DNA of 64,000 nucleotides. It comes from a virus. Shown piece after piece: positions 1 to 7,103 of this stretch (position 1 is the first letter of the stretch; every line of letters starts with the position of its first letter). The notes under the pieces were generated by a model. The model worked only from the letters and a program-made list of their open reading frames with translations. It searched no databases and was not told the DNA's origin. The translations under genes were made by a program, and so were the position numbers. Where the stretch lies: the IMG/VR virus record IMGVR_UViG_3300044611_001552, positions 1 through 64,000 of that record. One strand, written 5' to 3'.

Positions 1-54
1 AATATGGGTCACCCCATACCCCGGTGGCCTCGTTAGAGGTTCACCGCATAACAT
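1..54 (-). CDS. Partial hypothetical protein (N-terminus only)
   Basis: An ATG on the minus strand at 54 opens a frame with no stop to the left edge, reading MLCGEPLTRPPGYGVTHI. A purine-rich stretch (aaggggg in minus orientation) sits about ten bases upstream, as a ribosome binding site should. It faces away from the gene at 235, so the gap between them holds divergent signals. Eighteen codons are too few to assign a function; the frame could be accidental. Confidence 0.35.
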   Translation of the reverse strand, partial: MLCGEPLTRPPGYGVTHI

Positions 55-144
55 GTATTACTAGTTACCCCCTTATAAATTTTTTCAAATTTTAGTCATA
101 TATGAACTTTATATACCTTTTCATAAGTTTTATTCCGTTTTGGG

Positions 145-172
145 TTGACAAACCCGTATAAGGGTGTATAGA
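145..172 (+). promoter_or_regulatory. Sigma70-like promoter with overlapping inverted repeat
   Basis: A perfect TTGACA (-35) at 145-150 is followed after 16 bases by TATAGA (-10) at 167-172, upstream of the small gene at 235. The -35 is embedded in an inverted repeat, GGGTT-GACA-AACCC, which could be an operator. This is a host-type promoter, unlike the ATTACTATAT motif before the virion genes, so this end may be expressed early. Confidence 0.6.
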
Positions 173-234
173 TTATCTCCTGTCGGTTGAGGCCGGCGAA
201 AAACAAAATCACTATCACAAGGAGAAATATACAA

Positions 235-420
235 ATGCCACGTAACATAATCAGCCAAAACGATAATGACCCAGAAGACATGTACTTTTTGGAATCGACC
301 GAAGAAAAAAGTGACTTCATAAAGACATACACATCATCTAACTTCTATGAAAGATACCCAGAGTCAGATTACGACTATGACGCAGACAACTACGGCTTCT
401 ACGACGACTACGATCGCTGA
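235..420 (+). CDS. Small acidic hypothetical protein
   Basis: A 61-residue protein begins at an ATG with a strong AAGGAG at 219-224, which is why I prefer it to an in-frame TTG at 187. The product is very acidic and tyrosine-rich, with Asp-Tyr repeats in its last 20 residues. It has no membrane segment and no cysteine motif. It is the first gene after the TTGACA promoter, so probably early. Small acidic early phage proteins often bind host enzymes or mimic DNA, but nothing here shows that. Confidence 0.65.
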   Translation: MPRNIISQNDNDPEDMYFLESTEEKSDFIKTYTSSNFYERYPESDYDYDADNYGFYDDYDR

Positions 421-427
421 GAGAAAA

Positions 428-1027
428 ATGAAAACCACAACCACACAAATGCTTAACACAACAAGAAATATTATTAATATTAAAAAAGATAGAGCCATAG
501 TGATAGATGAACGTCTCATCACCTCACCACTGTCCAATAGCTTTGTAAATCTATTGTTAATAAATCATGATATATATCATTTTAAAATGTACAATGAATC
601 AGATAAGACTATCTCTGCTAGAAAAATGGCAAAGCCGTTATTTGACCTAAATCAGGCAGGATACAAAAAGTTATTCTTTATAGGCTATAGACAGTCTACT
701 GATCTATTCTATGAACTTTATAGATTAAAAAAGTTCTCATTTGACTCAGCTGTATTGTTGAACTGTTTATTTGACTTTGAAACAACAATGAAAATGAAAA
801 AGGACTTCATAGATACTAACTATCTGATTATTAACAGAAAACTAGAAGAACAGTGTCATATGTTGATTGATGGTGATGATAGGTTTATGTATCAGTCAAT
901 TCCCACACTACTGCCCTTCACACACTCTCCTAGAGTCGCACAAGAGGCTTTAGGGTGGTTAGAGTACAAAAACACCCCATCAGAAAATTACACATCTTCT
1001 GTGGGCTCTCTACAGAATTTGATCTAG
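428..1027 (+). CDS. Hypothetical protein, 199 aa
   Basis: The frame extends upstream to an ATG at 347, but that would overlap the previous gene by 74 bases. The ATG at 428, just after that gene's stop and preceded by gagag, is the likelier start. The product is basic near the N-terminus and then mixed alpha/beta, with no family motif I recognise. It probably shares the promoter at 145. Its stop overlaps by 4 bases the stop of the convergent gene at 1024-1305. Confidence 0.6.
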   Translation: MKTTTTQMLNTTRNIINIKKDRAIVIDERLITSPLSNSFVNLLLINHDIYHFKMYNESDKTISARKMAKPLFDLNQAGYKKLFFIGYRQSTDLFYELYRLKKFSFDSAVLLNCLFDFETTMKMKKDFIDTNYLIINRKLEEQCHMLIDGDDRFMYQSIPTLLPFTHSPRVAQEALGWLEYKNTPSENYTSSVGSLQNLI

Positions 1028-1305
1028 AAATCTTCTGGATTTAAAAAAGCTACAGTTTCAAGATCAGAAACGATATTTCGGACTACCTCCTCTAGCTCTA
1101 TTGAAGCTAGCAGTGAGGTGTCCAATATCATTTCCCATTGTTCTTGGTTAAAGTAGCAAAACATAGGAACTTGTCTGTTATCTTTTAAAATACAGAACAC
1201 TCCCATGATTTCTTCTTCTTCGGAGCAATACTCCATAACCATCATCTTGTCTTTTTCCTGATCGTAGCCTGTCAGGAATTTTTTCATGATATCCCAAAAA
1301 TTCAT
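1024..1305 (-). CDS. Hypothetical acidic protein, 93 aa
   Basis: A minus-strand 93-residue protein, acidic with a Glu-rich segment near residue 30 and three scattered cysteines (CS, CI, CY) that form no metal motif. It is convergent with the gene ending at 1027. I do not recognise a family. Confidence 0.55.
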   Translation of the reverse strand: MNFWDIMKKFLTGYDQEKDKMMVMEYCSEEEEIMGVFCILKDNRQVPMFCYFNQEQWEMILDTSLLASIELEEVVRNIVSDLETVAFLNPEDF

Positions 1306-1516
1306 ATTATTATCACAGATTCTTTCTTAAAGAACTATACGGATATAGTACCGTGTCTACCAGAATCTAAAAAAAACAAAAAAATTTTGTCGGTCGAAAG
1401 CTGAAAATAAACAGAAACAACATTGTTACTGATTTCACAATCTATTTAAGAATAATAGCGGTTATCTATATGTTCTAATGATAGGTATAGAACCTTATGT
1501 AAGAAAGTGAAAAGAA
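1306..1516. other. Intergenic region with inverted repeats
   Basis: About 210 bases without a convincing gene. It holds ACGG-N8-CCGT around 1339-1354, with a TACTATAT-like element on the minus strand that could serve the gene at 1305, and GTTCTA-N10-TAGAAC at 1472-1493 before the short frame at 1517. These may be promoters or operators. No tRNA cloverleaf is visible. Confidence 0.35.
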
Positions 1517-1705
1517 TTGATATATATTACCAATCCAGAAACAATAAACGATTTACGTCCAAGCTATGGAGTCTTTTTAAAGAGAACCAAGTCTAAGTGT
1601 CGTATTGAAAAATATATCGACGATGTTATGAAGACTTCAACTGACTCAGAATTGATATCGCATCGAGATAAAGGCAAAGGTAAATCTCAGATTCTTGTTG
1701 GGTAG
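1517..1705 (+). CDS. Doubtful small basic protein
   Basis: A 62-residue frame that would have to start at TTG; no ATG is available. It is basic, ending in a Lys/Gly-rich tail. The region upstream offers only a weak purine run (aaagtgaaaag). It lies between an intergenic region and the minus-strand recA operon. It may be a real small gene or a chance frame. Confidence 0.3.
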   Translation: MIYITNPETINDLRPSYGVFLKRTKSKCRIEKYIDDVMKTSTDSELISHRDKGKGKSQILVG

Positions 1706-1713
1706 GAAAGCTA

Positions 1714-1884
1714 CTAGAGGACATCTTCTTGATGCGCCTCATCGTCTAGTTCAACCCAAACATCTCCGCAGTCTCTACATTCAATTTCATATTTAATGAG
1801 AGCTTCTGATGTTATTGGAAGTTGTAGTATTGAAAAATTTGGTGGATACGAGCAATCTGGACAAACCATTGGATTACACGGCAT
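1714..1884 (-). CDS. Small zinc-ribbon protein
   Basis: A 56-residue protein whose ATG overlaps the last codons of recA by 11 bases, a typical translational-coupling arrangement. It carries two CxxC knuckles, CPDC near residue 8 and CRDC near residue 37, separated by about 25 residues, so it should bind one zinc ion as a zinc ribbon. An acidic tail follows. Such ribbons in phages often accompany DNA- or RNA-binding functions, but the role here is unknown. Confidence 0.65.
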   Translation of the reverse strand: MPCNPMVCPDCSYPPNFSILQLPITSEALIKYEIECRDCGDVWVELDDEAHQEDVL

Positions 1885-2860
1885 TGTTGATCTTTCCTCT
1901 GACTATTTCAAAAAGTTGACTGTCTTCTTTTAGTTTATTAATAGCTTGTTCACGACCTTGTGAGAAGGATTCGTTTTCATAATAAACCCAAGCTCCTCTT
2001 TGAGAAAAGACTCCAGACTGTATAGCTACGTCGAATACACAACCATACTGATCTACGCCTTTTCCATAAAGAATATCAAACTCAGTAACTTTCATTGGCG
2101 GAGCCATTTTGTTCTTAATGATCTTGGCTTTTACTTTGATACCTATTGAGTCGCCGGATTTATCTTTTAGATCTTCTTTTTTGCGGACGTCAACTCTTAC
2201 TGACGCAGCGAAGCGTAGAGCAAAACCACCAGGTGTTGTTTCTGGATTACCAAACATTACACCAATCTTGTTTCTTAGCTGATTAATGAAGATAATAAGC
2301 GTTTTATGTTGATTGGCTAGGGAAACTAGCTTACGCATAGCTTTGGCCATCATACGGGCTTGTAGGCCCATCTGAGCTGATTCCATATCACCTTCTAGCT
2401 CGGCTCTAGGAATAAGACTGGCAACAGAGTCAACAACAACGACTCCAATCTCGCCAGTTCTAATTAGCTTATCTGCAATCTCTAAAGCTTCCTCCCCATA
2501 TGAGGGCTGAGCTAGTAAAAGATCTTCAAGATCAATTCCTAGAGCTTCCATGTAAACTGGATCGAGAGCGTGCTCTGCATCGATGTATGCGCACTTATAA
2601 CCCTGCTTTTGAGCTTCTGCTACAACAGATAGGGCAATCGTTGATTTACCAGATGATTCAGGACCATAGATCTCGACTAGTCTTCCTAGTGGAAATCCAC
2701 CAATTCCTAAAATATTATCAAGAGATAATGAACCAGAAGATATTGCTGGCCATGATGCAGCTTGTGACTTACCAAGTCTCATTACTGAACCCTCTCCAAA
2801 TTGACGTTCTAATTGAGCTATGGCTAACTCAAGAGTTTTGGATTCTTTGTTTTCTGACAT
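1874..2860 (-). CDS. recA: RecA recombinase
   Basis: A 328-residue RecA/RAD51-family ATPase for homologous pairing and strand exchange. Visible motifs are the Walker A GPESSGKST near residues 66-74, the IDAEHALDP segment, Walker B VVVVDSVA, and the loop-2 region with NQLRNKIGVMFGNPETTPGG. The length is close to bacterial RecA, but the long acidic C-terminal tail is reduced. It is the middle gene of a minus-strand operon with the gene at 2868-3053 upstream and a zinc ribbon downstream. No CGG codon occurs in phase. It is probably used for phage genome recombination and repair. Confidence 0.95.
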   Translation of the reverse strand: MSENKESKTLELAIAQLERQFGEGSVMRLGKSQAASWPAISSGSLSLDNILGIGGFPLGRLVEIYGPESSGKSTIALSVVAEAQKQGYKCAYIDAEHALDPVYMEALGIDLEDLLLAQPSYGEEALEIADKLIRTGEIGVVVVDSVASLIPRAELEGDMESAQMGLQARMMAKAMRKLVSLANQHKTLIIFINQLRNKIGVMFGNPETTPGGFALRFAASVRVDVRKKEDLKDKSGDSIGIKVKAKIIKNKMAPPMKVTEFDILYGKGVDQYGCVFDVAIQSGVFSQRGAWVYYENESFSQGREQAINKLKEDSQLFEIVRGKINNAV

Positions 2861-2867
2861 ACTCAGA

Positions 2868-3053
2868 TTATACCACTTTCTGCATGGTTTTTAATTGTTG
2901 TTCTAGATCTTTAATTTTGTTTATAACTTTTAGCTCAATCTCTTTGAGATCTCTTGCAATGTAGTAATCATTTCCCAATATTGCATTTCTAATATCTTGT
3001 CTTAGTTTGTAAAGTTTTTTTATTTCATTTTGGTGATTGGTTAAAGTTGTCAA
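2868..3053 (-). CDS. Small coiled-coil protein upstream of recA
   Basis: A 61-residue, highly charged, probably helical protein ending 7 bases before the recA start and so in the same transcript. Heptad-like Leu/Ile spacing (KKLYKLRQDI, INKIKDLEQQL) suggests a short coiled coil. It may assist RecA, but this rests only on position. Confidence 0.6.
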   Translation of the reverse strand: MTTLTNHQNEIKKLYKLRQDIRNAILGNDYYIARDLKEIELKVINKIKDLEQQLKTMQKVV

Positions 3054-3079
3054 TGAAATTCCTTTCGAAGGTTTAGGTT

Positions 3080-3088
3080 TGGTATACT
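3080..3088 (+). promoter_or_regulatory. Extended -10 promoter
   Basis: TGGTATACT fits an extended -10 element (TGnTATAAT) about 30 bases before the small gene at 3117. No good -35 is visible. It lies divergent to the recA operon start at 3053. Confidence 0.4.
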
Positions 3089-3116
3089 ACATGTATCAAA
3101 CAAGGAGCACAACCAC

Positions 3117-3281
3117 ATGTCATCAAAAAAATATACAGTTAACGTAGATTATCTAAGAGCAGTAAAACTACTGTCGACAAGATTACATACAGCAATGGAT
3201 CTTGTCAAGTATTGGTCCATATGCGGACCATGCACAGAAGAATGTCCTGAGATAGAAAAAATTGAGAAAAGAGAGATTTGA
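3117..3281 (+). CDS. Small Cys-containing hypothetical protein
   Basis: A 54-residue protein with AAGGAG ten bases before its ATG. It is basic at the N-terminus. A cysteine cluster of the form CGPCTEEC, around residues 37-44, could bind a metal. It stands alone between the extended -10 promoter and the C-rich terminator region. No family recognised. Confidence 0.55.
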   Translation: MSSKKYTVNVDYLRAVKLLSTRLHTAMDLVKYWSICGPCTEECPEIEKIEKREI

Positions 3282-3320
3282 CTTGCAAAGTGACTTGACA
3301 CTGCGTTACAATTGTCTATC

Positions 3321-3343
3321 GCCCCCCCTTCCCCCCCTCCCCC
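3321..3343. repeat. Homopyrimidine C-rich tract
   Basis: Twenty-three bases made of C and two short T interruptions, in an otherwise AT-rich genome. It abuts the hairpin at 3340-3357. C/G runs of this kind can form triplex or quadruplex structures or be replication-slippage sites. Confidence 0.7.
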
Positions 3344-3357
3344 TTACGTTTAAGGGG
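3340..3357 (+). terminator. Probable Rho-independent terminator
   Basis: CCCCTTA (3340-3346), loop CGTT, then TAAGGGG (3351-3357): a 7-bp stem with a 4-base loop followed by an AT-rich stretch. It would end transcription of the gene at 3117 before the AAA+ gene. Confidence 0.55.
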
Positions 3358-3365
3358 ATATTTAT

Positions 3366-3375
3366 ATTACTATAT
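3366..3375 (+). promoter_or_regulatory. Late-promoter motif ATTACTATAT
   Basis: A perfect copy of the motif ends 41 bases before the AAA+ ATPase start. The same ten bases occur before the genes at 4896, 23421, 27021 and 41502. Confidence 0.55.
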
Positions 3376-3416
3376 AATATATATATACCCATATACTCTT
3401 TTTTTAATTTAAGTAG

Positions 3417-4847
3417 ATGGACGTTAAAATGAAAATATATCAAATATATATTCCAGATCTTGGCTTGTACGTAAAATATAAGCTGATGGAACCTGAGGAA
3501 ATAAAAGACCTAACTGATAAATTTTCTGACCTTGACGAAAAAACGGCAAAAAGACTAGTTTTGGAACATGCTATCTTCAACATGAAGACCGATGTAAAGG
3601 ACGCACTAAGATCCTTAGATAGAATTACTGCAGAAAAACTTGTTAAAGCTTTATATAACGGATGCGTAATGCTTAATCCTGGAATCGACATTGATGCTTG
3701 GGTGATGTTGTCTAATCCAGACTGGAATTCGTTAAGCGACAAAAGACTTAAAGATATGGAAGATTCACTTTTAGATGAAGAGTCTTTAAAAGATTTATTT
3801 GACAAAGCAAAAAAACGCAAACAACAAAAAGTAAAACCTAAAAAAATAACAAAACAAAAGTTTCTAGATTTAGAAAATTATTTAAAATCCAATATCATTG
3901 GTCAAGACGAGGCAGTTACTGAGGTGGTTAATGCCCTTAAGAGATCTCAAGTTGGCCTGAATGATATTAATAGACCTTTAGGAATTTTTCTTTTTGCTGG
4001 TTCTTCCGGAGTTGGAAAGACGCACCTAGCTGCAACTTTAAATAAATATTTATATGGAGACGATGCACAACTTGTAAGAATTGACTGTGGAGAGTATCAA
4101 CAAAAACATGAAAATCAAAAACTCATAGGTTCTCCACCTGGATATGTTGGTCATGATGAAGGCGGTCAACTAGTTAATGCTGTAAAGAAAAATCCAAACA
4201 CAATTGTTTTATTAGACGAAGTAGAAAAAGCTCATCAAGATCTTTGGAATACATTCTTAAGAGTTTTTGAAGATGGAACACTTACAGATGGAAAAGGTGA
4301 GCAGGTCAACTTTTGTAACACAATTATCATCATGACAACAAATCTTGGTAATGAAAAAGTTGTAGATCATTTAACATCAGCAAGTGCTGGATTCATGAGA
4401 TCCGTTGAAGTAAAAGCAACAACTAAAGAAACGCCAGTAAGATCAATGGTGGAAAGAGTTACTTTAGAGGCTATTAAAAAACATTTTAGACCAGAGTTTT
4501 TAAATAGAATAGATAAAACAGTAATATTTAATCACTTAGAAAAAAGTCATTATGAGAAAATAGCCGAACTTGAAATGTATGTTGTTTTAGACAAGCTTTC
4601 CAAAAAAGGTTTTATGACATCTTATACAGATGAAGTAATTGATGGATTAATTGAAAAAGGCGTAGATACAGTCAAAGGCGCTAGAGGAATTTCTAAAGTT
4701 AGAAGAGATTTAATAGAAAATAAGTTAGCAGATGTACTTCTAACGAGCATTCTTCCAAAAGGTTCTTTATTTGAAATAGACTATAAAAATGAAGATTTTA
4801 TTTTAAAAGTTATAAAACCAAGAAAAAAAGCAGAAACAATAGCTTAG
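3417..4847 (+). CDS. ClpA/ClpB-type AAA+ ATPase
   Basis: A 476-residue protein with a single AAA+ module of the Hsp100/Clp D2 type behind a distinct ~150-residue N-terminal region. Visible are Walker A GSSGVGKT (about 194-201), the pore-region segment GSPPGYVGHDEGG, Walker B VLLDEVEKAH (about 262-271), sensor 1 (MTTNLG), arginine-finger region RPEFLNRID and the sensor-2 small domain VKGARGISKVRR. It should hydrolyse ATP to unfold or remodel proteins. The N-terminal region faintly resembles the tail-chaperone-like proteins at 57915 and 58415, which suggests a virion-assembly client. No ClpP partner is seen. An alternative start is the ATG at 3429. Confidence 0.85.
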   Translation: MDVKMKIYQIYIPDLGLYVKYKLMEPEEIKDLTDKFSDLDEKTAKRLVLEHAIFNMKTDVKDALRSLDRITAEKLVKALYNGCVMLNPGIDIDAWVMLSNPDWNSLSDKRLKDMEDSLLDEESLKDLFDKAKKRKQQKVKPKKITKQKFLDLENYLKSNIIGQDEAVTEVVNALKRSQVGLNDINRPLGIFLFAGSSGVGKTHLAATLNKYLYGDDAQLVRIDCGEYQQKHENQKLIGSPPGYVGHDEGGQLVNAVKKNPNTIVLLDEVEKAHQDLWNTFLRVFEDGTLTDGKGEQVNFCNTIIIMTTNLGNEKVVDHLTSASAGFMRSVEVKATTKETPVRSMVERVTLEAIKKHFRPEFLNRIDKTVIFNHLEKSHYEKIAELEMYVVLDKLSKKGFMTSYTDEVIDGLIEKGVDTVKGARGISKVRRDLIENKLADVLLTSILPKGSLFEIDYKNEDFILKVIKPRKKAETIA

Positions 4848-4858
4848 TAATTTAAAAG

Positions 4859-4868
4859 ATTACTATAT
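4859..4868 (+). promoter_or_regulatory. Late-promoter motif ATTACTATAT
   Basis: A perfect copy of the motif, 27 bases before the gene at 4896, in the short gap after the AAA+ gene. Confidence 0.6.
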
Positions 4869-4895
4869 CTATAGATATTTTAAAAGAGGTGTATT

Positions 4896-5226
4896 ATGCC
4901 AATGAATAATTTTAGATCCTATGGAAACATAGTATCCAATAGGGTATCTAGCGCAAGACAGCTTATGACTACTCCACGGAGGCTTTGGGGACACAGTCAG
5001 AACACGAGGGGTAAGACACGCTGTTGGATCCATGGGTGGAGCTTATGGACTAAAGCAAACTCGAGGTTTTTCAGCAACCTCGTCACAAAGATTTGATAAG
5101 GCTTTTCAAGCACGAGGTGCAAAAAGAATAGCGGGCGTTGTTGCAGCTGGTGCTGCAGTTGGCGGAATGAGAAACAGAACTACCTCTGGTCTAACCAAGG
5201 GTAGAACAAGTATGTATAAGTACTAG
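4896..5226 (+). CDS. Basic virion-type protein, made by +1 recoding at CGG
   Basis: Read straight, the frame ends at 5096 in an unlikely Trp/Arg-rich tail. If the ribosome shifts +1 at CGG 4977-4979 it gives a 109-residue basic, Gly/Arg-rich protein ending at 5226. The shifted sequence joins directly to a plausible tail (GGAYGLKQTRGF, AAGAAVGGMRNRT). The composition resembles the next gene (5236), so the two may be related small virion or DNA-binding proteins. The start has AAGAGGTG upstream and the ATTACTATAT motif before it. Confidence 0.7.
4977..4979 (+). other. CGG +1 recoding site 1
   Basis: In-frame codon 28 of the gene at 4896: CCA CGG A. Skipping C gives GGA (Gly) GGC TTT in the productive frame. 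Zero-frame reading stops 117 bases on. Confidence 0.8.
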
Positions 5227-5235
5227 GAGAAAAAA

Positions 5236-5778
5236 ATGCCAAGAGCAATACCAGCAAGTGGGTTTTTTAATCCACAAAGAAGACTGGGAGTAGTAGGAAG
5301 ATCCATAGTAAACAGAATGGAAAGACCTAATGCTGCCGGAACAAGAACTACTGGACAAAGGGTTGTATCTGCTGCTAGAAACGCAATGAACTATCAAGGT
5401 CGAGGACTTGCTAGAGGTAGAGACTTAAACGGATTGACTGGACGAGGAGTTCAATCAATGAGGGGCGTTCGTGGAGTTAATAATAGAACAAGAGTCGATA
5501 TTAATTCCATGAACAATGCAGGCGCTAGAATGAGACAATTAAGAGCGACAATATATGACCCAAAAAATAGATTAGGTAGAGGTGCTCCTGGCAGCTCTTT
5601 AAACTATGAAGATAGTCAATATGTAATGAGAAATAGAAATAGAAGGTTGTTTGGATACGGAGCAGCAGGTGCTGGGTTAGGCGTGGGTAATGCCGCCACT
5701 TCTAACAATAGAGGCGGAAGCTATAGAGGTCCATCTTCAAAGATCCAAACACCTAAAGGACTTGGAAGAAACGCTTAA
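5236..5778 (+). CDS. Arg/Gly/Asn-rich basic virion-type protein
   Basis: A 180-residue protein very rich in Arg, Gly and Asn with little hydrophobic core except a glycine-alanine stretch near residues 140-155 (YGAAGAGLGVGNAA). It begins 9 bases after the previous stop with AGGAG upstream. The composition suggests a nucleic-acid-binding or disordered internal virion protein. All its arginines are AGA, AGG, CGA or CGT; none is CGG. No family recognised. Confidence 0.65.
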   Translation: MPRAIPASGFFNPQRRLGVVGRSIVNRMERPNAAGTRTTGQRVVSAARNAMNYQGRGLARGRDLNGLTGRGVQSMRGVRGVNNRTRVDINSMNNAGARMRQLRATIYDPKNRLGRGAPGSSLNYEDSQYVMRNRNRRLFGYGAAGAGLGVGNAATSNNRGGSYRGPSSKIQTPKGLGRNA

Positions 5779-5794
5779 ATAAGGATGTGAAAAT

Positions 5795-6208
5795 GTGAGT
5801 GATTGGAAAATGTATTTAAATCAAAATGGAGATTTTGAATTAGCAAATTTTTTATATAAAACTATTAATAATCTAATGAAACAATCTTTAGATATGGGAA
5901 CACTTTTGTCTAATGATCAAATAAAGCTAAGAGCATACAAAGAGCAAACAAAAAAACTATTTAAACAAAAATGGTTAGAAGTTGCAAAGTCTTTAGAACA
6001 CTTTGGAATTATAGAACAATGTTCATGTTTTTTTGAGGAAAAAGAAATATATTGCGAAGTATGCAAAGGTGCAAGATATATAACAAGCTCATTTTTAACA
6101 GCAGATGAAATGAGAGAAGTTGGTCTTTTTATGAACGCAGGCCAAAATGCAGAGATTGTTGCGAAGCTTCAAAAAGGCTTACAAGAAGCATTAGCCAATT
6201 TGGAATAA
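5795..6208 (+). CDS. Cys-motif hypothetical protein, 137 aa
   Basis: Starts at GTG with AAGGATG upstream. The first two thirds are helical. Around residues 75-95 are four cysteines in the pattern CSC...CEVC followed by KGAR, which could form a small zinc knuckle. The C-terminal 40 residues are again helical. It lies among small genes before the large virion proteins; the function is unknown. Confidence 0.6.
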   Translation: MSDWKMYLNQNGDFELANFLYKTINNLMKQSLDMGTLLSNDQIKLRAYKEQTKKLFKQKWLEVAKSLEHFGIIEQCSCFFEEKEIYCEVCKGARYITSSFLTADEMREVGLFMNAGQNAEIVAKLQKGLQEALANLE

Positions 6209-6210
6209 AA

Positions 6211-6385
6211 ATGCTGTGCCCACGCTGCAATACAAAAATGCAAAGCGTAATAGAATATATTACAGACCAAGATAATTTTCTTCTTACTAGAGATTATTAT
6301 TGTGTCAATTGTAAATCCTCTGTAATAGAAACATTCGATGAAAGAGGATTAAAACGGATCAGAATGGATTGATTTTAATGTCTAA
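6211..6385 (+). CDS. Small zinc-ribbon protein with predicted +1 recoding at CGG
   Basis: CPRC (residues 3-6) and CVNC (31-34) give a classic two-knuckle zinc ribbon. The zero frame would stop 15 bases after an in-frame CGG at 6355, giving 53 residues. Shifting +1 there gives 57 residues ending at 6385 with a new tail GSEWIDFNV, and its stop overlaps the next gene's ATG, as is common in this genome. Both products are similar in length, so the shift is predicted from the rule rather than forced by homology. Confidence 0.6.
6355..6357 (+). other. CGG +1 recoding site 2 (predicted)
   Basis: Codon 49 of the zinc-ribbon gene at 6211: AAA CGG A. Skipping C gives GGA TCA GAA. This site was found by searching for in-phase CGG, not from a broken frame. 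Confidence 0.55.
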
Positions 6386-7097
6386 TGTAGAAAAATTTAG
6401 TGATAAAAAAGATTTCTTAAAAAATTTAGAATCTTTAAGACCTGATTTATTTTTTCCGGAAGAATGGTCAGACGAGCAAAGAAGTAGAGCCTCGGAATTA
6501 GTTAGGCCACAAAGAACAAGAACATCAATGTTTGCGTCTATACCAATGAGGTGTGAAGCACACAAATGCACGTTTGCTAACACATGTCCTTTGTTGAAGG
6601 AAAATCTTGCACCAAAAGGTGAAGCATGTCCATTGGAAATGTCAATGGTTTCTCAATTTACCTACGAGTACATGGAGCAATTAGACGTTAGTCCAGACAA
6701 TCTAGTTGAAGTATCCATGGTTAGAGATTTAGTTGATCAGGAAATTCAATACATGAGAAAAACACAACTTCTTGCAAAAGAACATTTTGTTCAAGAAAAT
6801 ATTATTGGAATAGATCAAGAAGGAAATCCAATTCTTAAAAAAGAGTTACACCTTGCAGTAGAGCTAGAAGATAGATTACATAAAAGAAGAAAAGATTTAC
6901 GTAATCAACTTCTTGCTACAAGAGAAGCAAGAGCAAAAGTTGGACAAACACAACTAGATACGGCTCAAGCTATTTCTGACATAGTTGACAAAGTTAGATC
7001 AATTGAAGTCGAAAGAGAAAAGATTATCAAGAAAAAACTTGGAACTCTTGAAAAAGATGATTATATTGACGCACAAACAATAAACGAAGAAGAGTAA
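6378..7097 (+). CDS. Cys-cluster helical protein, possible small terminase
   Basis: A 239-residue protein starting at ATG 6378; an in-frame TTG at 6369 is less likely. A Cys/His cluster (RCEAHKC, NTCPLL, EACPLE) at about residues 55-85 may bind zinc. The rest is long charged helix ending in a coiled coil. Position upstream of the large terminase subunit and the helical make-up are compatible with a small terminase subunit, but large virion genes intervene and I see no diagnostic motif. Confidence 0.55.
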   Translation: MSNVEKFSDKKDFLKNLESLRPDLFFPEEWSDEQRSRASELVRPQRTRTSMFASIPMRCEAHKCTFANTCPLLKENLAPKGEACPLEMSMVSQFTYEYMEQLDVSPDNLVEVSMVRDLVDQEIQYMRKTQLLAKEHFVQENIIGIDQEGNPILKKELHLAVELEDRLHKRRKDLRNQLLATREARAKVGQTQLDTAQAISDIVDKVRSIEVEREKIIKKKLGTLEKDDYIDAQTINEEE

Positions 7098-7103
7098 TCA
7101 AAA

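Noticed and set aside
187-234. TTG start for the first small gene
   Set aside because: The ATG at 235 has a strong AAGGAG at proper distance, and the TTG is only a few bases from the expected transcription start.
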